Origin: Chitinophagales bacterium
GTDB taxonomy: Bacteria; Bacteroidota; Bacteroidia; Chitinophagales; CAIOSU01
Assembly: GCA_026003335.1 (NCBI GenBank)
Contig: BPHB01000001.1
Span: 384,591-448,590 of the forward strand
Reading direction: 5' to 3'
DNA length: 64,000 nucleotides
In this document: positions 24,481 through 33,308 of the stretch, in pieces
Layout of the letters: the number at the start of each line of letters is the position of its first letter
Numbering within the stretch: position 1 is the stretch's first letter
Notes under the pieces: model-generated
The model's database searches: none
What the model saw: the letters and a program-made list of their open reading frames with translations, nothing else
What the model was told of the DNA's origin: nothing
Translations under genes and position numbers: made by a program

Positions 24481-26787
24481 GTGAGGAATAAACTTTCCTT
24501 CCCATTCCTGACGGAGCACATTATCCTGTACACAGCCATCAGCATTTTTTGCTCTTTGTATGGAGTTGCCCAACCTGTCATCGGTCTTCAGGAGATTGCC
24601 AGCGGCTTCAACCGGCCCGTGGATATCGCACATTGCGGAGATGACCGTCTCTTTATCGTAGAGCAGGCCGGCATAATCAAAATACTCAACCCTGACGGCA
24701 CAATAAATCCGCGTCCTTTTCTGGATATACGTAATAAAGTGGAGTCCGGAGGTTTTGAACAGGGTCTGCTGGGACTGGCTTTTCATCCCGATTACAAGAA
24801 TAATGGGTATTTTTTTGTGAATTATACAGACAAAGGCCCCGGCTTCGGCAACACCGTTGTATCGCGGTTTCAGGTCAGCCCAAGCGATCCGGACAGCGCC
24901 CTTGCTTCCAGTGAAACAATCCTTTTCACTATTGCTCAACCCTATGCCAATCATAACGGGGGCGACCTGAATTTCGGCCCTGACGGATATTTGTATATTG
25001 GTTTAGGAGATGGCGGTAGCGCAAATGATCCGGGTAACAGGGCCCAAAATCCCATGGATCTGCTGGGTAAAATATTACGCATTGATGTGAATTCCATCGC
25101 CGGTTATCGTATCCCACCGGATAATCCTTTTGTAAATGACACTACAACCCGCGATGAAATCTGGGCGTTGGGGTTGCGTAACCCGTGGCGTTTCAGTTTT
25201 GATCGTCTTACAGGTGACATGTGGATAGGTGATGTAGGCCAAAATGCCCGGGAAGAGGTCAACTTTCAACCAGCATCAAGCATGGGCGGGGAAAATTACG
25301 GCTGGCGCTGCTACGAAGGGACACGCCCCAACAACACCACCGGCTGTGCTTCTGCTGCCAGCTATGTAGCCCCCGTTTATGAGTATGTTAACCCTACTTT
25401 CGGCTGCTCTGTTATCGGGGGTTATGTGTATCGCGGATGCAGGTACCCTAATTTGTTCGGACATTATATTTTCTCCGATTATTGCAGCGGCCGCTTCTGG
25501 TCTACTGTGTATAGTGGCGGCAACTGGGTAACCTATGATCAGGGTACTTTTGCCAACAGCTTCACCACGTTTGGCGAAGACCGACACGGTGAGCTCTACG
25601 TGGCCGGTAGCAGTGGTGGAAGAATATATCGCATTACGGAATCACTACCGGTAAATCTGCCCGTTGTGCAGGTTTCAGGTAGCACGACATTCTGTGCCGG
25701 TGACTCCGCAACACTTTCTGCCCAAAGTGGGTTTGCTGTGTACACTTGGCTCAAAGACGGCTTGCCGGTAGATACGGGACTAAGTTACAGCGTAACCACT
25801 GCTGGAGAGTATGCTCTTCAAATAACCGGTACTAATGGCTGTAAATACACTACTCCTTCTGTGAGTATTTCCGTGCACCCTTCTCCGGAGCCGGTCATTA
25901 CCCTGTCTGATACAGACTTCTGCACCGGAGACTCCGTGACACTGGATGCCGGAAACTGGGTGGCCTACCTCTGGTCTGATGGAGACACCCTTTCGCCCCG
26001 TTCAGCTACAGCCGGTGGTACCTACTCCATAACGGTAACGGACACTCGCGGGTGCACAGGCACTGCTGCCGCAACCATTGATGAGCACCCCTTACCACAA
26101 CCCTTCTTATCCATAACTCAGGACACCACTATCTGTGCTGGCAGCTCTCTATTGCTTTTTACTATTGATGATTTTACAGCTTACAGTTGGTCTTCCGGTG
26201 ATACCCTGCCTGCCATTATAGTGAGAGATTCGGGCACCTATAGCGTAACGGTAACGGATAGCTATGGATGCGTAGGTGTGTCTGATAAAGTAGAAATCAG
26301 TGTGGCTCCCGCACCCCCTGTTGCTGTTATCGTGTTTGAGAATAATCAGCTTATGGTTAATGACAGCGGATTTACCTACCAATGGTATGTCAATGGCGAC
26401 CTTATTCCGGGAGCTACAGGTTCGGGGTTAGTGCCTCCGGTAAGCGGTGAATATACTATCGTATTAACCAACGCAGCAGGCTGTAGCACCTTGTCTGAAC
26501 CACTTCAGGTGATAATAAACGGCCTCAGCTCTTTATGGATTGACCAAATACAACTAGCCCCCAATCCTTTTGAATCGGAGTTATGGGTTACCACTACCTC
26601 TATTCCTGCTGAGAACCTGACCATTGGCCTCTATACATTGACAGGGCAACCGCTGCCCTTTAAAATAAGCGAAATATCAAATCAACAGGTGCTATTGTAT
26701 ATCCCTGAACAGTTAATGGCAGGCACGTATATACTTCTTCTGCAGTACGGATGTACACAAAAACTCTTCAAAGTTCTAAAAATGTAG
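24481..26787 (+). CDS. secreted PQQ-dependent sugar-dehydrogenase-like protein with Ig-like repeats, T9SS cargo
   Basis: A 768-residue secreted protein starting at GTG, with a signal sequence to about residue 31. Residues 33-385 are a six-bladed propeller of the glucose/sorbosone dehydrogenase family: LQEIASGFNRPVDIAH, QGLLGLAFHPDY, the conserved His in PYANHNGGDLNFGPDG, ALGLRNPWRFSF and IGDVGQNAREEV. These are features of soluble PQQ glucose dehydrogenases, though PQQ use is not proven. Then come three Ig-like repeats beginning TFCAGDSATL, DFCTGDSVTL and TICAGSSLLL, one further domain, and a T9SS sorting domain (LAPNPFESELWV to KLFKVLKM). It should be displayed at the cell surface or secreted. 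Confidence 0.9.
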   Translation: MRNKLSFPFLTEHIILYTAISIFCSLYGVAQPVIGLQEIASGFNRPVDIAHCGDDRLFIVEQAGIIKILNPDGTINPRPFLDIRNKVESGGFEQGLLGLAFHPDYKNNGYFFVNYTDKGPGFGNTVVSRFQVSPSDPDSALASSETILFTIAQPYANHNGGDLNFGPDGYLYIGLGDGGSANDPGNRAQNPMDLLGKILRIDVNSIAGYRIPPDNPFVNDTTTRDEIWALGLRNPWRFSFDRLTGDMWIGDVGQNAREEVNFQPASSMGGENYGWRCYEGTRPNNTTGCASAASYVAPVYEYVNPTFGCSVIGGYVYRGCRYPNLFGHYIFSDYCSGRFWSTVYSGGNWVTYDQGTFANSFTTFGEDRHGELYVAGSSGGRIYRITESLPVNLPVVQVSGSTTFCAGDSATLSAQSGFAVYTWLKDGLPVDTGLSYSVTTAGEYALQITGTNGCKYTTPSVSISVHPSPEPVITLSDTDFCTGDSVTLDAGNWVAYLWSDGDTLSPRSATAGGTYSITVTDTRGCTGTAAATIDEHPLPQPFLSITQDTTICAGSSLLLFTIDDFTAYSWSSGDTLPAIIVRDSGTYSVTVTDSYGCVGVSDKVEISVAPAPPVAVIVFENNQLMVNDSGFTYQWYVNGDLIPGATGSGLVPPVSGEYTIVLTNAAGCSTLSEPLQVIINGLSSLWIDQIQLAPNPFESELWVTTTSIPAENLTIGLYTLTGQPLPFKISEISNQQVLLYIPEQLMAGTYILLLQYGCTQKLFKVLKM

Positions 26788-26800
26788 ATAACAAAAATCA

Positions 26801-26832
26801 TTGTCCGCGCTTTCCTGTAATCCCTAACTTTA
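26801..26832 (+). promoter_or_regulatory. promoter-like pair for the 26851 gene
   Basis: TTG at 26801-26803 and TAACTTTA at 26825-26832, one mismatch from TAnnTTTG, with a 21-base spacer. The ATG follows 18 bases later. Confidence 0.35.
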
Positions 26833-26850
26833 TACAAAACACACAGTGCA

Positions 26851-27249
26851 ATGAAACTGTATTTAACCCCTCCGATGACCTTGCAACAGGTAAATGAAGC
26901 CTTTCAGAAAGAATTCCGGTTTTTAAAACTTGCTTTTTTTAAAAAAACCCACATGCCGGGCGAGCCATCCTCCAAAGAGGATATGCTTGATAACAGTCTT
27001 ACACTGGAACAGGCAGGGCTGCAAAAATCCTGCGAAATAAACCTGGAGGAAAATATGCAGGTGAGCCGGGTGGAAGAGGCTTTCAAAAAGTGCAATCTAT
27101 ATGCACAGGTTTTCAGAAAATCAGGCAATATCTGGCTTGAAACTACTAAAACTGACCACTATACCCTTAAAGAGCAAATGGAAGAAGCCAAAGAAAGCGA
27201 AACTCAGTACACCTACAACCCGCATAATTTTGCAGACGACCGGGAGTAA
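26851..27249 (+). CDS. conserved hypothetical cytoplasmic protein (132 aa)
   Basis: I do not recognise a named domain. The protein has no signal peptide. The first 75 residues look like a compact alpha/beta unit (LQQVNEAFQKEFRFLKLAFFKK, then LDNSLTLEQAGLQKSCEINLEEN), and the middle MQVSRVEEAFKKCNLYAQVFRKSGNIWLETTKTDHYTLKEQ could be a second alpha/beta subdomain. The tail is acidic. The charged, balanced composition and a promoter-like sequence upstream support a real gene. The layout resembles small Bacteroidota proteins of unknown function. It sits between a T9SS gene and a broken rhodanese gene with no evident functional tie. Confidence 0.72.
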   Translation: MKLYLTPPMTLQQVNEAFQKEFRFLKLAFFKKTHMPGEPSSKEDMLDNSLTLEQAGLQKSCEINLEENMQVSRVEEAFKKCNLYAQVFRKSGNIWLETTKTDHYTLKEQMEEAKESETQYTYNPHNFADDRE

Positions 27250-27317
27250 TCGGGCGATTGTCAAATATTTCACTTTAGCTGCAAAAGCCTGCGGACCTAT
27301 CAAGGGGCAGAAATTTT

Positions 27318-27727
27318 ATGTACAGGCAAATACGGATTGCCTGCATGGTTCTCTGCGTTACAGGCATGCAGGCATGTTTCAGTGTTAAAAGCACTGATTC
27401 GTTTGTTTACATCCCCTATCCACCGGAAACATATTGCCGCCCGCTTGAGGAAAGTAAGGATTTCTACCTTATTGATGTCCGCACACCAGCCGAATACCGC
27501 AAGGCCCGCATTGAGGGAGCGTTGAATTACAATTTTCTGAGTTTCCGTTTGCCCGGCAGATAGATTCATTGTACAGAAGCAAAACAGTTTTTGTTTACTG
27601 TCATAGCCGACATCGCTCTCCTTTAGCAGCCCGAAAAATGAAAAAGAAGCATTTTGTATGTGTTTATGATTTGCAGGGCGGTTTTTCTGCACTCCCAAAG
27701 ACCGTCAGAGCCGGTTGTCCTCATTAA
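27318..27727 (+). pseudogene. rhodanese-like lipoprotein gene, broken by one frameshift
   Basis: The reading frame from 27318 encodes a lipoprotein signal (hydrophobic core, lipobox GMQAC near residues 17-20) and the front half of a rhodanese domain (FYLIDVRTPAEYRKARIEGALNYNF). It then hits TAG at 27561. The other frame continues without a stop as FARQIDSLYR, VFVYCHSRHRSPLAARKM and VYDLQGGFSAL to TAA at 27725-27727. It supplies the active-site Cys loop CHSRHRS and the C-terminal helix. One missing T in the CGTTTGCCC stretch near 27546-27552 would restore a single protein of about 136 residues. Either the gene is inactive or the base is a sequence error. Rhodaneses carry sulfur on the loop Cys. 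Confidence 0.8.
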
Positions 27728-27809
27728 ATCAGGGGTATCTTGTTTAATTTCTCAAATTATAATATTTTGTGTCAATAATCCTACCCCAAACTTACAATAC
27801 TTTGTCTTC

Positions 27810-28949
27810 ATGAAGGTTTTATTCCGGGCATTCCTGATATCTTCTGTGATATTCCCTGTATACATAACACATGCCCAACAGGCCTGTACCCCTGATCCAT
27901 CCTACACGGAGTTTGGCATATATACTTCCGATACATCAGGGCTTCCGCACGGTTGCGAAAACGAACCCTACTCGGAAGTCATCACCGCTGTAATACCGGA
28001 TTCTCTTGGGGGGTATCCCTTAATTGATGTGACCCTTTTATCTGTCAACGGCTTACCAGATAGTATGGGCTATGCGTGTAACCCTTCTAATTGTGTTTTC
28101 CTTCCCAACACTTCGGCCTGCATATTGCTGGCAGGTATTCCGAAAACGGCAGGTACGTATAGTATCCGGGTGAGCCTGCGGGTAAAGGTGCGCGTAATTT
28201 TTATACCCGTAACCGTAGACACCACCTTCACCCTAGGAGATTTTGTTGTGGATGCGAAAGATTGTGCCGGAGTTTGCGGAGGAAGTGCATCGGTGGATGC
28301 CTGTGGCATCTGTTCAGGAGGCACTACCGGCATATTACCGGATTGCGATGATAACGATCCCTGCACTGCCGATCAATGTGACGGCATGGGGGGTTGTCTT
28401 CCACACGAGATATATGCCTGACCATAGCAGGCGAAGTCCGCACGGAAAACGGCTTTCCGGTAAAGGGGGTAACCATGCTGCCTTACCGGCTCCGATACCC
28501 AAGCAGTGATTACCGGAGATAGTGGCGAATATCATTTTATCGTGTGGGCAGGTGGAAATTATGTTGTGGAGCCTTTTCACGATGATGACCCCGCAGTTAC
28601 GCAGGGAGTAAGCACGGCTGACATCGTATTTATCCGAAGGCATATTTTGGGCACCGAAGACCTCAGCAGCCCTTACAAAATCATAGCGGCAGATGCCAAT
28701 GGATCAGCCTCCATTTCTACGCTGGATATTGTCATCACCCGCTCCGTTATTCTGGGCAGCACTGCTGCATTTTCCAATGGGCGAATATGGGAGTTTGTGC
28801 GCAGCGATCAGATTTTTCCCGATCCCCTCTCCCCTTTCCCTTTTGAAAGCACCCGCACCTACACGTCTCTGCTCGCTGATCAGTATGGCCAGAATTTCAT
28901 TGCCGTGAAACTGGGAGACGTCAATAACAACTGGACCCCCGCCCCTTAA
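27810..28949 (+). pseudogene. secreted Cys-rich, dockerin-like surface protein with two compensating frameshifts
   Basis: Starting at ATG 27810, a signal peptide (FRAFLISSVIFPVYITHAQQ) precedes a disulphide-rich secreted domain. Next come the short Cys-rich units DCAGVCGGSASVDACGICSG and DNDPCTADQCDGMGGCL, common in Bacteroidota adhesins. The frame stops at TGA 28419. The adjacent frame gives CLTIAGEVRTENGFPVKGVTM (28415-28480), a carboxypeptidase-regulatory-like strand pair. The original frame then resumes near 28482 with LTGSDTQAV, ITGDSGEYHFIVWAGGNYVV and dockerin-like repeats (STADIVFIRRHILG, ISTLDIVITRSVILG). One missing base near 28411-28415 and one extra base near 28480-28482 explain it; each changes a short run. 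Error or decay cannot be told apart here. Confidence 0.75.
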
Positions 28950-29025
28950 CAACCCCTGAATGGAAAACCTCGTGTAAAAGCGATTTTAGGAGGGTATCCG
29001 TAAGGACAGGACAAGCGGAACGCCT

Positions 29026-29370
29026 TTATTTTACGCTTGCTACGATTTGCTTAAAAGCCTCAGGCTGGTTCATTGCCATATCAGCAAGCACTTTGCGGCT
29101 AAGCTGGATATTGGCTTGGTGGAGTTTGCCCATAAAGTCTGAGTAACTAAGCCCTTCAAGCCGGGCTGCAGCGTTTATCCTTGTTATCCACAAAGAGCGG
29201 AAGCTGCGCTTTTTGGTTTTACGATCGCGATAGGCATAGGTCAATCCCTTTTCAACCTGGTTTTTTGCTACGGTATAGACGTTTTTCTTTCGGCCCCAAT
29301 AACCTTTGGCCTGTTTGATGATTTTCTTTCTGCGCCTGCGCGAGGCAACTGCTGGAACTGACCTGGGCAT
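29026..29370 (-). CDS. rplT: 50S ribosomal protein L20
   Basis: Large-subunit rRNA-binding protein required early in assembly; 114 residues. It begins [17 protein letters not shown], followed by the characteristic [20 protein letters not shown] and [15 protein letters not shown]. The C-terminal half (about 60-114) is the conserved globular rRNA-binding domain. In many bacteria it represses the infC-rpmI-rplT operon by binding its mRNA. It is the last of four genes in thrS-infC-rpmI-rplT order, 28 bases after rpmI. Confidence 0.97.
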   Translation of the reverse strand: MPRSVPAVASRRRRKKIIKQAKGYWGRKKNVYTVAKNQVEKGLTYAYRDRKTKKRSFRSLWITRINAAARLEGLSYSDFMGKLHQANIQLSRKVLADMAMNQPEAFKQIVASVK

Positions 29371-29398
29371 AATTTACATTTTTACGCTGCCTGCGTGT

Positions 29399-29596
29399 TT
29401 AAGCTCTGACAAGCAGCCGCTTTACCATGTATTCATTAGTCTTATCTACCAAAGTGTCTTTTACCAGGCGTTTTTTACGTTTCTTGGTTTTTTTTGACAG
29501 GATGTGATTGTGAAAGGCATGTTGCCGTTTCACCTTTCCGGTGCCTGTCACCTTGAAACGTTTCTTGGCACTGGAGTTTGTCTTCATCTTTGGCAT
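29399..29596 (-). CDS. rpmI: 50S ribosomal protein L35
   Basis: Small, very basic 65-residue ribosomal protein: [20 protein letters not shown], then [22 protein letters not shown], the family signature. It sits between infC and rplT, the conserved gene order. There are 72 bases between the infC stop and this start, more than elsewhere in the operon; I see no clear hairpin that I can defend as an L20 target. Confidence 0.97.
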   Translation of the reverse strand: MPKMKTNSSAKKRFKVTGTGKVKRQHAFHNHILSKKTKKRKKRLVKDTLVDKTNEYMVKRLLVRA

Positions 29597-29668
29597 GACC
29601 TGAAAATTTGGTCAGCAAAGATAAGGCGATTCCGGCGAAACTAACAACCTTTAATGATAAATGAAAAA

Positions 29669-30229
29669 TTATTTCTTTTTTGGAGCCAGGGTAACAATCA
29701 TCCTTCTGCCTTCCAGCAAGGGCATCTGCTCTAAGATGCCTACGTCTTTGAGGCGGTCGGCAAGTCTAAGGAGCATCAACTCTCCGCGCTCTTTAAACAA
29801 GATACCCCTTCCCTTGAACTGAACGAATGCCTTTACTTTAGAGCCTTCCTTAAGAAATTTCTCGGCATGGTTGGCTTTGAACTCAAAATCATGCTCATCA
29901 GTATTGGGGGTAAACCGCACTTCTTTCACCACAGTTTGCTTAGCAGATTTTGCCCGCAGCTCTTTTTGTTTCTTTTTCTGCTCATAGAGGTATTTCTGGT
30001 AGTCCATTACCTTGCAAACCGGGGGATCGGAAGTGGGACTCACTTCTACCAGATCGAGCCCCAGCTCTTCGGCAATTTTCCTGGCCTCACGGATGTCATA
30101 AATACCTGTTTCAATATTTTCCCCCACCAGCCTAATTCTGGGGGCTGTTATTTCTTCATTAATCTTGTGGGGGTTTTGCTTCTTTGGCAGGCGATTCTGC
30201 CTGTAAAATGATTTTCTTGGGGACTGCAA
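29669..30229 (-). CDS. infC: translation initiation factor IF-3, with a non-ATG start
   Basis: IF-3 keeps ribosomal subunits apart and checks the start codon. The protein has the KINEEITAPRIRLVGENIET N-domain signature, the linker KKQKELRAKSAK, and a C-domain with VKEVRFTPNTDEHDFEFK and GRRMIVTLAPKK. No ATG exists in frame before codon 75, so initiation must be non-ATG. TTG at 30229 gives 186 residues and is the best fit. ATT codons at 30253 (overlapping the thrS stop) and inside the KINEE region are alternatives. The use of weak starts on infC is well known in Escherichia coli (AUU), where it allows autoregulation. thrS ends 23 bases upstream. Confidence 0.93.
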   Translation of the reverse strand: MQSPRKSFYRQNRLPKKQNPHKINEEITAPRIRLVGENIETGIYDIREARKIAEELGLDLVEVSPTSDPPVCKVMDYQKYLYEQKKKQKELRAKSAKQTVVKEVRFTPNTDEHDFEFKANHAEKFLKEGSKVKAFVQFKGRGILFKERGELMLLRLADRLKDVGILEQMPLLEGRRMIVTLAPKKK

Positions 30230-30252
30230 GTGTATTTTATTTAATTGAGAAA

Positions 30253-32184
30253 TTAATCAAGTGCTGCTTTTACTTCATTACGCACGCTTTCGGCAAATTG
30301 TTCGGGTCGGAGCTGACCCTTATCGCCTTCTCCGTGTTTTCTGACTGATATGGTGCCGGAGTCTTGTTCTTTTTCTCCTACGATGAGCATGTAGGGAATT
30401 TTCTTCATTTCTGCGTCTCGGATTTTTTTTCCGATCTTCTCATTACGTTCATCTATGATACAGCGAATATCGTACTTTTTAATTAAGCCGAACACCTCTT
30501 TTGCATAGGTCATGTATTTATCGGAGATAGGTAGAATTGTAGCCTGTACAGGCGCCAGCCACAGTGGAAAATTCCCTGCATAGTGCTCAATAAGGAACCC
30601 GATAAAACGCTCGTGAGTGCCTAACGGTGCGCGGTGAATAATAATGGGATGTTCAGGCTTGTTTTCGGCATTGGTATAGGTAAGATTAAAACGCAGAGCC
30701 TGGGCAAAGTCTACCTGATTGGTGGCCAGCGTAAACTCTCTGCCGATAGCGCTCCATACCTGCACATCTATTTTAGGCCCGTAAAATGCTGCTTCATCCC
30801 GAACTTCTTTGTAGGGAATACCGGAGCGGTTCAGTACATCCCGAACCATTTTTTCTGATTCCAGCCACAATTCGGGTTCGTTGACATATTTCTGACCAAG
30901 CTTGGCTGGGTCATGGGTGGAAAATCGCATCAGATATTTTTCTATTCCGAATATGCGAAAATACCTCAGATACATATCGTTTACTGCCTGGAATTCTTCT
31001 TCAAACTGGTCACGTCTGCAGTAAATATGCGCATCATTCATTTGCAGTGAACGCACACGCATCAGTCCAAACAGCTCTCCGGATTTTTCGTAACGGTAGC
31101 ACGTCCCATATTCAGCCAGTCTTACCGGAAGATCTCTATAGCTTTTGGGGGTGCTAGCAAAAATTTTGTGGTGGTGTGGGCAATTCATGGCCTTGAGGTA
31201 ATACTTGTAGCCATCTATTTCCATCGGAGGGAACATGCTGTCTTTATAATAGGGCAGATGCCCGCTGGTGATGTAGAGCGATTCTTTGGCGATATGCGGT
31301 GTGCGCACACGCTGATAACCCGCCTTTTCTTCAGTTTTTTTTGCCAGACTTTCCAACTGTTCTATCAGAAACGCACCATTGGGTAGCCACAGAGGCAGGC
31401 CGCTCCCCACGTCATCGTCAAATGTAAATATCTCCAGCTCTTTGCCAAGCTTGCGATGGTCACGTTTCCTGGCTTCCTCCTGCATGTGCAGAAACTCATC
31501 CAGCAACTCCTGCTTGGGGAATGTAACTCCGTAAATACGGGTGAGCTGTTTTCTTTTTTCATCTCCGCGCCAGTAAGCCCCGGCAACGGACAGCAGCTTT
31601 ATGGCCTTAATAGGTGAAGTGTCAGGCAAATGAGGGCCGCGGCACAGGTCCACAAAGTTACCCTGCTGATAGAATGTAATTTCCCCGTCTTTGAGTTCTT
31701 CCAAAAGCTCAAGCTTATAGGGGTCTTCTTTCTCTTTGAAATAGGCAATTGCTTCGGCTTTCGGTATTTCTTTTCGTATATAAGGGCTTTTCCTGGCTGC
31801 CAGTTCTCTCATTTTCTGTTCGAGCACCTCCAGGTCTTTTTCTGAAATCTGGCGGCCTCCTAAATCCACATCGTAATAAAAGCCATTTTCCACCGGAGGA
31901 CCTATGCCGAATTTTACTCCCGGATATAGTGCCTCCAATGCCTCAGCCATTAAATGAGCTGAAGAATGCCAGAAGGCATACCGTCCACCTTCATCATCCC
32001 AGGTGAGCAGTTTGAGCCGTGCATCCTGAAACATAGGGCGTGTTGCATCCCATACTTCTCCGTTAACCTCTGCAGCCAGTACCTTCTTTGCCAAACTGTT
32101 GCTTATGGATTTTGCGATGTCAAGAGCGGTAGTGCCCGGTGGATATTGGCGCACGGAGCCGTCCGGGAACGTTATATTAATCAT
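30253..32184 (-). CDS. thrS: threonyl-tRNA synthetase
   Basis: Charges tRNA-Thr; 643 residues. Domains in order: TGS (1-60), editing domain with HSSAHLMAEALEALYPG near 73-89, and a class II catalytic core. Motif 2 includes RYEKSGELFGLMRVRSLQMNDAHIYC near 365-390 and zinc-binding Cys/His residues occur in MNCPHHHKIF near 333. The C-terminal anticodon-binding domain has ATILPISDKYMTYAKEVF and EKIGKKIRDAEMKKIPYMLIVGEKE. It follows the TPR lipoprotein gene by 12 bases and precedes infC in the conserved order. The TPR gene heads the group in this genome. Confidence 0.97.
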   Translation of the reverse strand: MINITFPDGSVRQYPPGTTALDIAKSISNSLAKKVLAAEVNGEVWDATRPMFQDARLKLLTWDDEGGRYAFWHSSAHLMAEALEALYPGVKFGIGPPVENGFYYDVDLGGRQISEKDLEVLEQKMRELAARKSPYIRKEIPKAEAIAYFKEKEDPYKLELLEELKDGEITFYQQGNFVDLCRGPHLPDTSPIKAIKLLSVAGAYWRGDEKRKQLTRIYGVTFPKQELLDEFLHMQEEARKRDHRKLGKELEIFTFDDDVGSGLPLWLPNGAFLIEQLESLAKKTEEKAGYQRVRTPHIAKESLYITSGHLPYYKDSMFPPMEIDGYKYYLKAMNCPHHHKIFASTPKSYRDLPVRLAEYGTCYRYEKSGELFGLMRVRSLQMNDAHIYCRRDQFEEEFQAVNDMYLRYFRIFGIEKYLMRFSTHDPAKLGQKYVNEPELWLESEKMVRDVLNRSGIPYKEVRDEAAFYGPKIDVQVWSAIGREFTLATNQVDFAQALRFNLTYTNAENKPEHPIIIHRAPLGTHERFIGFLIEHYAGNFPLWLAPVQATILPISDKYMTYAKEVFGLIKKYDIRCIIDERNEKIGKKIRDAEMKKIPYMLIVGEKEQDSGTISVRKHGEGDKGQLRPEQFAESVRNEVKAALD

Positions 32185-32196
32185 AACCTTGCTTCA

Positions 32197-33234
32197 CTAT
32201 TTGTCCACTCGTTGCAAGCCATCCAGGGCGAGTTGATAATCCGGCTTCAAATTTAATGATTGCCGGTAATAATAACGGGCAGTTTCAGTTTGATTTTTTC
32301 GTTCCGCACACAGTCCCAACATATAGTAGGCTTCTGTATAGTCAGGAGCTACCTTTAGTGCCAGATCAAAGTTGCGTTCTGCTTTGTCCAGCGAATCTTC
32401 CAGAAAATAAATATATCCCATATTGTAAAAAGCTCTTTTGCCCTGCGGAAACTGCATAATCATTTTACGATAGAGCTGTTTAGCCTGCTTATAGTTGCCC
32501 TGATTCTGATAAAACAAAGCCATACCATAGAGTGCCTCCTCGCTGGTGCTGTCAATCTTTAGCGCATTGCTGAAGTAATCTATCGCCACAGGGTCATTTT
32601 TTTTACTAAAAAGCAGCCCGAGCTGCATATAAGCCTCATAGTATCCGGGATTCTGCTCAATGGCGGTCTGGAAGCTGGAGATAGCCCGCGATGTATCTCC
32701 AATCTCTTTAAAAATCATACCCTTGTAAAAGTAAGCGTATGGATTGGATATGTTTTTCATCAATACGCTGTCCAGCAGGCGAATACTTTTTTGCTTTTCT
32801 CCTATTATGTAGTAGTATTTAGCGGTCTCCAGCATTAACGATACATCATCGGGCAGCTTTTGGCGACCTGTCTCCAGAGTTTGGAGGGCACGGGTAAATT
32901 CTTCTGATGCAAAATAAATCTCCGCAAGCAGACGATAATATGCGGCTCTGAACGAATCTTTTCTGATGGCTTCAGCAGCATCCGCTCGTGCCTTTCCCGA
33001 ATTACCCAGTTTCTGCAAGGCTTCGGCTCTTTTAAAATAAAGCTCAGCGCTGTCGGGATGGCGCGCAATCTGTTCGTCCAGTAGCTGCAGAAGGGGTATT
33101 CCATAGTCAGCCAATGTGTCTTGGTGCATGGAGCCCGTGTTTATGCCTTTTTTTGAATCTGAGTTTCCACAGCTCCATAAAAGTGCTGCAGCTATCAGGC
33201 ATATTATTCCCGTTATGCAATATTTTTCGGTCAT
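32197..33234 (-). CDS. TPR-repeat lipoprotein
   Basis: A 345-residue lipoprotein: MTEKYCITGIICLIAAALLWSC gives a signal peptide with the lipobox Cys near residue 22. It is followed by about eight tetratricopeptide repeats (AELYFKRAEALQKLGNSGKA, FRAAYYRLLAEIYFASEEFTRA, and later copies ending YYRQSLNLKPDY). TPR arrays hold proteins together, here on the periplasmic face of a membrane. I chose ATG 33234; the longer open frame to 33339 lacks a signal sequence. It lies directly ahead of thrS by 12 bases and is probably transcribed from the TAATTTTG-type box at 33244-33251, in which case it shares an mRNA with the translation operon. Its role is unknown. Confidence 0.85.
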   Translation of the reverse strand: MTEKYCITGIICLIAAALLWSCGNSDSKKGINTGSMHQDTLADYGIPLLQLLDEQIARHPDSAELYFKRAEALQKLGNSGKARADAAEAIRKDSFRAAYYRLLAEIYFASEEFTRALQTLETGRQKLPDDVSLMLETAKYYYIIGEKQKSIRLLDSVLMKNISNPYAYFYKGMIFKEIGDTSRAISSFQTAIEQNPGYYEAYMQLGLLFSKKNDPVAIDYFSNALKIDSTSEEALYGMALFYQNQGNYKQAKQLYRKMIMQFPQGKRAFYNMGYIYFLEDSLDKAERNFDLALKVAPDYTEAYYMLGLCAERKNQTETARYYYRQSLNLKPDYQLALDGLQRVDK

Positions 33235-33243
33235 GTCAGGGCA

Positions 33244-33251
33244 CAAAATTA
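33244..33251 (-). promoter_or_regulatory. TAATTTTG box for the TPR-thrS operon
   Basis: Reads TAATTTTG on the minus strand, a perfect TAnnTTTG match, with TTA instead of TTG at the 19-base upstream position. It is 10 bases from the chosen ATG of the TPR gene, so the leader would be very short. Confidence 0.45.
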
Positions 33252-33287
33252 TGCACTCTCCCCTGTTCACTAACCACACAGTGCATA

Positions 33288-33295
33288 TATCTTTG
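33288..33295 (+). promoter_or_regulatory. TATCTTTG box for the 33309 gene
   Basis: Perfect TAnnTTTG on the plus strand, with TTC at the matching upstream position. It lies 13 bases before the first ATG, so a later in-frame ATG (33318 or 33333) may be the real start. Together with the minus-strand box this forms overlapping divergent promoters. Confidence 0.45.
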
Positions 33296-33308
33296 AGTTT
33301 TAAATGGT

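Noticed and set aside
28950-29025. Intrinsic terminator after rplT
   Set aside because: I find no stem followed by a T run on the minus strand.
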